Assembly: GCA_022703485.1 (NCBI GenBank)
Contig: JAKLDO010000031.1
Coordinates: forward strand, 1-33,823
DNA from: a bacterium
GTDB lineage: Bacteria; UBP6; UBA1177
Direction: 5' to 3'
DNA: 33,823 nt
Shown: piece after piece, positions 24,904-33,823 of the stretch
Numbering within the stretch: position 1 is the first letter of the stretch
How the letters are laid out: every line of letters begins with the position of its first letter
Position numbers and translations under genes: made by a program
Notes under the pieces: generated by a model
Database searches by the model: none
The model's input: only the letters and a program-made list of their open reading frames with translations
What the model was told of the DNA's origin: nothing

Positions 24904-28304
<3,401 letters not shown>

Positions 28305-28335
28305 TTCAGCAATAGAAACATTATTTAACAAAATC

Positions 28336-28357
28336 CAACACTGTAGATATTGTGTTG
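28336..28357. terminator. Possible weak hairpin between convergent lipoprotein genes
   Basis: CAACAC (28336-28341) and GTGTTG (28352-28357) form a six-pair stem with a ten-base loop in the 115-base gap between the plus-strand gene ending at 28304 and the minus-strand gene ending at 28420. No U-tract follows on either strand, so this is tentative. Confidence 0.25.
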
Positions 28358-28419
28358 CGGTGGGAAAATCAATCTGACTCTAATTTAAACTATTTGGAGT
28401 AGTGTCGCAAGTATGCACA

Positions 28420-28944
28420 TTATTTTCTTTTAATACATCTTACAAAATTCTTAGCACGATCAGTACCAACTCCGCCAAATTGAAAAGCTACAGTCCATGG
28501 AGAATTGATTTCTGTATTGAGGTCAGACAGTAAAGCATCATTGTCACCCATCTTGGAATATATTCCTTCTTCTGAAAATTTACAGCCTTCACAGAAACTA
28601 TTATAGCATTCTGATTCCATACAATTATCTGTAACTCCACACTCACCATCGGTTTCAGTAGAAGGGCAGTTTATAATTAAAGTCCTCAACTCATCTATTG
28701 TTGGCAGCCGCCAACCCGATGTTTCATCTTTTCCAAGATTTAAACAATACAATCGTGCTTCTTCTTGTTCAAATTTGTCTGAAGAAATTCCCGACCATTT
28801 GTAGCCAGTGTCCGGATCTGTCCAGAAAACTTCCCCGCTGTCACCATTGTTCCATGGGTCTGGGTCACTGACATTACCGCCAATCAAACATGATACAAAT
28901 ACATTTGAGAGCATAATAATTAGAAACACATTATAAATCTTCAT
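28420..28944 (-). CDS. Cys-rich DUF1566-like lipoprotein, coupled to paralog C
   Basis: Protein of 174 residues. The signal peptide ends FVSC (residues 16-19). The DUF1566-like core is visible as GYKWSG.., EARLYCLNLG, WRLPTIDELRTLI and the final FVRCIKR. Between them is the same Cys-rich insert as in the protein at 5813-6277 (NCPSTETDGEC, CYNSFCEGC). Its ATG overlaps the stop of the lipoprotein gene before it (ATGA at 28941-28944). The recurrence of both the insert and the overlap shows that the pair was duplicated as a unit. The function is unknown. Confidence 0.75.
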   Translation of the reverse strand: MKIYNVFLIIMLSNVFVSCLIGGNVSDPDPWNNGDSGEVFWTDPDTGYKWSGISSDKFEQEEARLYCLNLGKDETSGWRLPTIDELRTLIINCPSTETDGECGVTDNCMESECYNSFCEGCKFSEEGIYSKMGDNDALLSDLNTEINSPWTVAFQFGGVGTDRAKNFVRCIKRK

Positions 28945-30557
28945 TTATGAAAAGGCCTCCTCCAAGGATCTTTAGGACTTGCAGTATTCGGTGTATAATC
29001 ATCAAAAGGACATTTATCAGGATTGTAATCGCAGTAACATTCCATATCCCTTACTGCTATCATCTGCTCTGCTGTATAGATGCTCATTCTTTTGTATGTG
29101 TAGGTGTGTACTTTTTCCAGTCCGAGATCAAATTCCCCGTCCATGCAGAATACTTTTTTATCAGAAAATCTGTAATAACACTGAAGCGCCTTTCCTTCTT
29201 TCCCGTTTGAAAATCTTCTTTCAGTGAAAATTATGAACTTGTCATCTATCTGATTGATCCAGGCACCGGTTACGCTGTTCCTTTCCAGTACAACCGAATA
29301 TTTGATACTGTTCTTATCGGTTATATCAGCTTTGATTATTGACACTTTTTTCGTATCTACAGAATCTGTCGAGAAATAATAAACTATATTCTTATCATTT
29401 AGAATATAGGGATATCTTGATTCTTCTCCTGCCCTGCTCACCCGGAAACACCCGGCATCACCCTTTTCAAGGTCGCAGAACTGAATTTCAAGATCATAGT
29501 CAAAATAAACGATATACTGCCCGAGCATGGAACCGTATCCGGCTCTTCTGTCAAGCCCGTAAAGAGTGTCTTTTTTATATGTCAGTTCTTTCCATTTGTC
29601 CCACTCCCCGATCTTTGTATACATTATTCTGGCATCACTGCCTTGACTGTCAAAATATGCTGTCATCAGAACATATGTGTCACTTGCACGGAGATCCACC
29701 AGATTATCAATCGGTTTGCTGATGTTGTCCTTCATTTTCCACATATGCCCGTATTTGTGCTCTGTATAATTGTAATAAATCGGGTATTTAAAACTCTGCC
29801 CATAGTATTGACTTTCTGGCTCTGTTATATTTATTTTCCAATCATAATCAGCAATAAATAAACTATTTTTATTAAATCCAAAAGAAGCCAAACCTCTTGA
29901 AATTCTAGTAATTTGTCTCTTTATTATGTCATATATATAAATTCCGCCACTCTGCCAAGATCCCGTATGTGAAGCCATATAATATGAAAAAAGATTCCCC
30001 TTCCCATGAAATATTTTTTCATTAAATAAATTCGATGTCTCCCAATGACCGGGAGTGAGAAGTGCATCACATTTATTTGTTATCTGCGGAAGATTGTCAT
30101 AATATTCTTTGCTGTAGGGTTCATAAGGTCCGTCTATTATCTGCGGTTCAAAAGGGTAGTTTTCTGAACAGAGATCAAACGGCATCTTTTCACATTCAAG
30201 CATCGCTGTCACTCCGGCATTTTTTTCCCAGAGTTTGCGAACTTCATCAGGATCCTTAGCTATAACATCAAAATCACCGTAATATTCATAGGCTATGTTT
30301 TTATCATAATCAGGATAGTTCTTCACATATGGATCGTTTGAGAGATCAGGAAGTTCTGATTCATTATCTTCAGAATTTTCATCGTCGACATTGTCTGAAT
30401 CAAGATCAAAATCAGATATTTCATCCAAATCCTTATCTTCAAATACAGCGTCTTTATCAATCAGCAAATCCTTATCATCTGTTGAAGAGTCGTTGCCGTT
30501 GCAGGAAGTGCAAGACCACAACAGGAATAGAAGCAATATTATTAACATATTACGCAT
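28941..30557 (-). CDS. Lipoprotein paralog C, acidic linker and possible propeller domain
   Basis: Protein of 538 residues. The start is ATG at 30555-30557 behind GGAGG; the signal peptide ends LWSCTSC, almost the same as paralog B. A long Asp/Glu linker runs to about residue 70. The Cys-rich block after it is diverged: the CRKC motif of A and B is missing and ECEKMPFDLC stands nearby. The body keeps the blade-like motif YTKIGEWDKWKEL, and the end keeps DMECYC and CPFDDY with a Pro-rich tail. It is coupled to the DUF1566-like gene behind it. It follows rsmB on the same strand, so it may be read through from the FHA operon. Confidence 0.8.
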   Translation of the reverse strand: MRNMLIILLLFLLWSCTSCNGNDSSTDDKDLLIDKDAVFEDKDLDEISDFDLDSDNVDDENSEDNESELPDLSNDPYVKNYPDYDKNIAYEYYGDFDVIAKDPDEVRKLWEKNAGVTAMLECEKMPFDLCSENYPFEPQIIDGPYEPYSKEYYDNLPQITNKCDALLTPGHWETSNLFNEKIFHGKGNLFSYYMASHTGSWQSGGIYIYDIIKRQITRISRGLASFGFNKNSLFIADYDWKINITEPESQYYGQSFKYPIYYNYTEHKYGHMWKMKDNISKPIDNLVDLRASDTYVLMTAYFDSQGSDARIMYTKIGEWDKWKELTYKKDTLYGLDRRAGYGSMLGQYIVYFDYDLEIQFCDLEKGDAGCFRVSRAGEESRYPYILNDKNIVYYFSTDSVDTKKVSIIKADITDKNSIKYSVVLERNSVTGAWINQIDDKFIIFTERRFSNGKEGKALQCYYRFSDKKVFCMDGEFDLGLEKVHTYTYKRMSIYTAEQMIAVRDMECYCDYNPDKCPFDDYTPNTASPKDPWRRPFHK

Positions 30558-30567
30558 TAAATCCTCC

Positions 30568-30682
30568 AACTCACCCGGTCCCTCTCTTTCAACCCATTCC
30601 CTAAATCCCTTTCCCTTTCAAAAAGGAAAGGGACTTAAAACTCCCCTTCTTTCCTCAGAGAGAAGGGGGTGGGGGATGAGTT
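30568..30682 (-). repeat. Foldback element, copy 3 (upstream of lipoprotein paralog C)
   Basis: Same length and layout as copy 2: terminal AACTCACCC and GGGATGAGTT with CCCTTTCC/GGAAAGGG and CCCCTTCT/AGAAGGGG hairpins inside. It lies exactly between the TAA of a gene remnant (30681-30683) and the ribosome binding site of the lipoprotein gene. One base difference from copy 2 was found by eye. Confidence 0.85.
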
Positions 30683-30852
30683 ACCAGCCGTCAGCTTCAC
30701 AATTCGTTTCATTATATCCGTCGCATGTCGAATTACAAGCTTCAATACCGCTGATATAACTTGAACTTACATCTCTACAGTGTGAAAGATTTCCCATAGG
30801 GTCATAACTGTAATGGGTGATGTCATTGATGCCGCCTTTATTTTGTGCGTTG
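30681..30852 (-). pseudogene. 3' remnant of a Cys-rich protein gene
   Basis: The frame ends ISGIEACNSTCDGYNETNCEADGW and is homologous in its last 19 residues to the fragment at 7996-8160. The open frame can be read back to an ATG at 30899, but that codon and the next dozen lie inside the 3' end of rsmB in another frame and have no ribosome binding site, so I do not accept an intact 72-residue gene. The segment HYSYDPMGNL resembles Rhs-type repeats, but one short match is not enough to assign it. Confidence 0.45.
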
Positions 30853-30855
30853 TAC

Positions 30856-32037
30856 TCAATTTTTCCGCAATATCGCACCGAACATGATGTCTCTTTCATT
30901 GCCGGGTGACACTCTGAAATAGTTTCCGCTGACTATGGATCCGGCATCCGTAAGTCCGGGAATGTTTTCAGTTAATCTTTCCAGTGCTGAAACAATGTAA
31001 AAGTCGCTGTTATTATTTATGAATTTATGAATTATGTGTTCGTTCTCCTCTTCAAGGAAACTGCATGTGAGGTAAATGATCTCTCCGCCGGGACGGACGA
31101 AGTCTTTCGCCTTTTCAAGGATTTCATGCTGGATTAAATTGAGCTCTCCGACCATTTTTTCATCGATCGACCATCTGTCAGCAGGATTCCGCCTCAGCAC
31201 ACCGCTCCCGCTGCACGGAACATCTGCAAGAACTGTGTCAAAAAGCTCCCCCTGAGAAGGTTTTTTTGTCGAAACCCTGATCCCGGCCCTTTCAGAGCGC
31301 ACCTTAAGCTCTTCCAGTGCATGAGCTCTTATGTCCGATGCGGTAATTTCCAGACCTTTGAAAAAAGAACCTGCTGCGAGCGTCTTCCCTCCTCCTCCGG
31401 CACAAATATCAAGCATTGTAACGCTATCCCTGCCGATCAGGAGAGAAGCAAGCTGGCTTGATTCATCCTGGAATTCAAAAAGACCTTTTTTAAAAAGTTC
31501 CGATTCCTTCAGATTTGAACTGTTCGATCTCACTATTATACCGGCGGAAGAGATCTGTGCCGGAACTGAATCAACATTTTCTTTCAAAAGTTCTGCAACA
31601 AGTTTCTCTCTGGATATTTTGGCAAAGTTGGTCCTGATCACCGTGTCAGCTTTCGAATTGAACCATTCAAAAGCCTCCGGACCGTACATTTTAATTATCC
31701 TTTCTGCAAGAAATGCCGTAAACGACCTGTTAAAAAGAATGTCATATTCTCCGCTCTTCTTCAGTTTAAGAAGGATCTCAGAAAGTTCAATTCCGGGTTC
31801 ATTATCAAACATCATTGCAATGCTTTCAGCCAGAGGCATGCCCATTTCCCGCAATTTATCAAAAAGGAGCTTATGCCTTATATAGAAATAGAATCTGTCC
31901 CTCATCCACAGACGGTCTCTTTTCCCGAAACGGTTCTTTTTAAAAACGGTGTTGAGATGCAGATCGGCCCTGTCTTTAAAAGAAAACCCTGAAATGATAC
32001 CGTCAAGACCGTTTTTCAGGAATTGATTGATCCTCAT
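30856..32037 (-). CDS. 16S rRNA m5C methyltransferase, RsmB/NOL1-NOP2-Sun family
   Basis: Protein of 393 residues that would use SAM to methylate C5 of a cytosine in rRNA. The N-terminal 160 residues are helical, like the NusB-like region of RsmB. The SAM motif is LDICAGGGGKT (209-219). The motif IV cysteine is C275 (DVPCSGSGVLRRNP) and the catalytic motif VI cysteine is C325 (YLTCSFLEEEN), both intact. It lies five bases after the AgmX-like gene and is the last protein gene of the FHA unit. Other members of the family (tRNA or RsmF-type targets) cannot be excluded, so no symbol is given. Confidence 0.85.
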   Translation of the reverse strand: MRINQFLKNGLDGIISGFSFKDRADLHLNTVFKKNRFGKRDRLWMRDRFYFYIRHKLLFDKLREMGMPLAESIAMMFDNEPGIELSEILLKLKKSGEYDILFNRSFTAFLAERIIKMYGPEAFEWFNSKADTVIRTNFAKISREKLVAELLKENVDSVPAQISSAGIIVRSNSSNLKESELFKKGLFEFQDESSQLASLLIGRDSVTMLDICAGGGGKTLAAGSFFKGLEITASDIRAHALEELKVRSERAGIRVSTKKPSQGELFDTVLADVPCSGSGVLRRNPADRWSIDEKMVGELNLIQHEILEKAKDFVRPGGEIIYLTCSFLEEENEHIIHKFINNNSDFYIVSALERLTENIPGLTDAGSIVSGNYFRVSPGNERDIMFGAILRKN

Positions 32038-32042
32038 CGGAC

Positions 32043-32846
32043 CTAAAGGTTCCAGTAATATGAAAAGACCTGTTCAGGACTTTTGAACAGGGGAAAATTC
32101 TTTGCTTTTACAGCGGTTATTATACAGTCGCCAAAAAGAGAGGACTGATATTTGGCATCTGTGAAAAGGACATCTCTAACGATCCCGTCACCGGTAACCC
32201 TTATTTTCATGTTGATGGTTCCGCGGAGTTCCGTATCACCAGCTTTGGCGCGGGTTATGTAACATTCCTTCAATGCAGGAAGATATGAATCCATCTGTTC
32301 CTTCAGCTCTTTGAAGCCTAATGAAGCCGGAAGTTTCTTTCCCGCCTTTTTCCAAACGCCGTCAAGATCTTTTTTTGAAGGAGCATCTTTTCCTAATACT
32401 GTATCAGAATAAACCGCTTCTCTTTTTTCAAGTGCTGATTTTTTTTCAGGAACCGACTCTTTTACTGCATTCTCAGCTTGAGCAAACTCACGATCCTGCT
32501 CAATTGTCTTCTGATAAAGATAATATGTAAGATATGTTGCAAAAAGAAGAGCGAGAAGGATTATTGAAAACGCCTGTTTAGAAGCCGTACTGCGTGCGTC
32601 TATGGCTCCTTCGTCATGCTTTTTTCCGCTGAACTCGAGCTTGTCTCTTTCTTCAGCTTTTTTTTCAAATAGATCAGAATGTTTTACAGCAAAGACTTCC
32701 CATTCCATAAAATCTTTCTGCCCGCCAGTGGAGAAATAATAGTTATTTACCGAATCCTTGTTGCTTACACAGAAATCTACTATTGTCTTTTCGTTGAATG
32801 TGGCAAGAGGCTGTTTTGATTTTTTATGATAAACTTTAAAATACAT
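32043..32846 (-). CDS. Inner-membrane protein with AgmX/PglI-type C-terminal domain
   Basis: Protein of 267 residues. About 85 cytoplasmic residues resemble a GYF-like or tail domain, then one membrane segment lies at about 90-112 (IILLALLFATYLTYYLY), a charged helix, and a periplasmic C-terminal domain (about 175-267). That domain shows the pattern of AgmX/PglI and TonB-like tails: a Cys in LKECYITRAK, GTINMKIRVTGDGIVRDVLF, and a second Cys in FGDCIITAVKAKNFP. The family is best known from myxobacterial motility and energy-transducing systems. The gene lies six bases behind the FHA-DUF4388 gene, suggesting a joint envelope role. Confidence 0.7.
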   Translation of the reverse strand: MYFKVYHKKSKQPLATFNEKTIVDFCVSNKDSVNNYYFSTGGQKDFMEWEVFAVKHSDLFEKKAEERDKLEFSGKKHDEGAIDARSTASKQAFSIILLALLFATYLTYYLYQKTIEQDREFAQAENAVKESVPEKKSALEKREAVYSDTVLGKDAPSKKDLDGVWKKAGKKLPASLGFKELKEQMDSYLPALKECYITRAKAGDTELRGTINMKIRVTGDGIVRDVLFTDAKYQSSLFGDCIITAVKAKNFPLFKSPEQVFSYYWNL

Positions 32847-32852
32847 AAAACC

Positions 32853-33823
32853 TCACATTTCAAAAGCGTCATCAGGTACACCTTCCATAGAGACCGGCTC
32901 GTTATTGTCTCCAAGAAGGATGCCCATATCTATGAACTTCAGTATTTCAGCAAGAAGGATGAAATCGTCATTTTCGGGAAACAAATTCAGGTATTCAAGC
33001 ACTTCTCTTGTGTTCACCATGAACTGGAGTGTTTCAAGCTCTGGCTTTGTAAGCGATGAAAGCTTTCCCGTGATCGGTATCTGAAATTTAAGCTGATCGG
33101 CCTTGAGTATTTTTCTATACCTTAAAAGTGTATTTCTCTGAGTCGATATCTCCATGAAAACATCTTCGAGAAAACTATTGGCATTCTCTCTTCTTGGCGC
33201 ATCATCTATCTTAAATTCGTATTCTCCGTCAAGCGCAAGCAGGAATCTCGACATCACTTTCTCCTGAGAGAAGTTCCTGCTGGTTATAGATTCAGCAGAA
33301 ACAACACCGGTAGAACCTATTGAAAGTTCAATCTTTTCCTGAAAAGGTGCCGTTATATTAGAAATAAGATATCCTGTGGAGGATGACTGACACAGAACTT
33401 TCAGAAGATCACACGGATCTATGGCCGAAAGACTGCCCTTCGATGCTCCGACAGATGAATCAGGAACTGTCTTCGAAGTTGTTGCCGGACCTCCTTTCTT
33501 TAAAGCAACTTTCGCTATACTTATCTTATTTTCGACTTGAATTTCCTGGACAGGAATATCAAGGGACAGCGGCTCGTCGTCGTCATCATAGCTGTATTCC
33601 TTTGCTATTTTATCCGTATTTTTTACATCCTTGCTGGTTGTCTCCTTTGTAATGAGAGAAGGATCCGTGGTACCCGGTGTGGAAACCTCAGCACCTGCAG
33701 AATCGCCTGCCATCACAATAACAGAATCACCTATTGATATTTCAATACCCGGAAATATTTCAACCTGTGTCTCAGGAACGATCTTTTCCTTGTTTACAAC
33801 AGTTCCGTTGGTACTGCCATGGT
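32853..33823 (-). CDS. FHA domain - DUF4388 protein, N-terminus cut by window edge
   Basis: The reading frame is open through the right edge; 322 residues are visible. The first visible residues are HGSTNGTVVNKEKI followed by ISIGD, the second half of an FHA phosphothreonine-binding domain, so the GTG at 33716 is internal and not the start. A Thr/Asp-rich linker follows. From about residue 133 a DUF4388 (PATAN-like) domain appears: DPCDLLKVLCQSSSTGYLI, then LLALDGEYEFKID and FLEDVFMEISTQRNTL. Such proteins link Ser/Thr phosphorylation to envelope or polarity functions in myxobacteria-like bacteria. It is first of the unit with the AgmX-like and methyltransferase genes. The WD40 kinase at 20243 is a possible upstream partner, by inference only. 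Confidence 0.75.
   Translation of the reverse strand, partial: HGSTNGTVVNKEKIVPETQVEIFPGIEISIGDSVIVMAGDSAGAEVSTPGTTDPSLITKETTSKDVKNTDKIAKEYSYDDDDEPLSLDIPVQEIQVENKISIAKVALKKGGPATTSKTVPDSSVGASKGSLSAIDPCDLLKVLCQSSSTGYLISNITAPFQEKIELSIGSTGVVSAESITSRNFSQEKVMSRFLLALDGEYEFKIDDAPRRENANSFLEDVFMEISTQRNTLLRYRKILKADQLKFQIPITGKLSSLTKPELETLQFMVNTREVLEYLNLFPENDDFILLAEILKFIDMGILLGDNNEPVSMEGVPDDAFEM

Noticed and set aside
30681..30899. Intact 72-residue gene ending in NCEADGW
   Set aside because: The only ATG lies inside the rsmB 3' end in another frame, without a ribosome binding site. Only the distal part is homologous to the 7996-8160 fragment, so it is called a remnant.
33714..33716. GTG 33716 as the start of a 287-residue protein
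   Set aside because: The frame remains open to the window edge, and the upstream codons encode an FHA motif (HGSTNGT..VN), so the gene begins outside the window.

Overview
The window comes from a Gram-negative, two-membrane bacterium: it carries an Omp85 barrel protein next to a TamB-like protein, a FadL-like outer-membrane protein and many lipoproteins. An FHA-DUF4388 protein, an AgmX/PglI-type C-terminal domain, a large Ser/Thr kinase with WD40 repeats, and lipoproteins with Asp/Gly/Asn/Thr-rich linkers suggest a Myxococcota/deltaproteobacteria-like lineage. That placement is inference from family content; no rRNA or close marker is present. No phage, IS transposase or CRISPR array was seen.

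Layout. 1-1586: the first codons of a pyrE-like gene, a TTG-started membrane protein, and an intergenic region with two strong palindromes. 1586-7872: lipoprotein paralog A, isocitrate dehydrogenase, ispG, and a coupled pair of a DUF1566-like lipoprotein and lipoprotein paralog B. 8191-10842: map, a small coiled-coil protein, nth and an isolated RhuM-type protein with a PLD-like tail. 10857-17605: a minus-strand unit tRNA-Gly(CCC) - tamB-like - seven-POTRA Omp85. 17673-20241: a small three-gene ABC exporter, with divergent truA. 20243-23716: the kinase-WD40 protein. 23790-28304: a lipoprotein and outer-membrane protein on the minus strand, divergent from a large Ig-like lipoprotein. 28420-30557: a second coupled pair of DUF1566-like lipoprotein and lipoprotein paralog C. 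30681-33823: a gene remnant, then an operon of FHA-DUF4388 protein, AgmX-like protein and an rRNA m5C methyltransferase.

The most unusual feature is the lipoprotein family (paralogs A, B, C). Each start codon is preceded by a foldback non-coding element with imperfect terminal inverted repeats and internal hairpins. Upstream of B and C the element is the same length and differs by about one base by eye, while the coding DNA on both sides is only about 76-79% identical. In both of these loci the element begins at the stop codon of a truncated gene ending in the same Cys-rich tail (ACNSTC.GYNE.NCE.DGW), and B and C are each followed by an ATGA-overlapping Cys-rich DUF1566-like lipoprotein. This looks like a repeated gene cassette whose spacer is being homogenised, is mobile, or is under strong constraint. 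A fourth, more diverged foldback fills the icd/ispG convergent gap from stop codon to stop codon.
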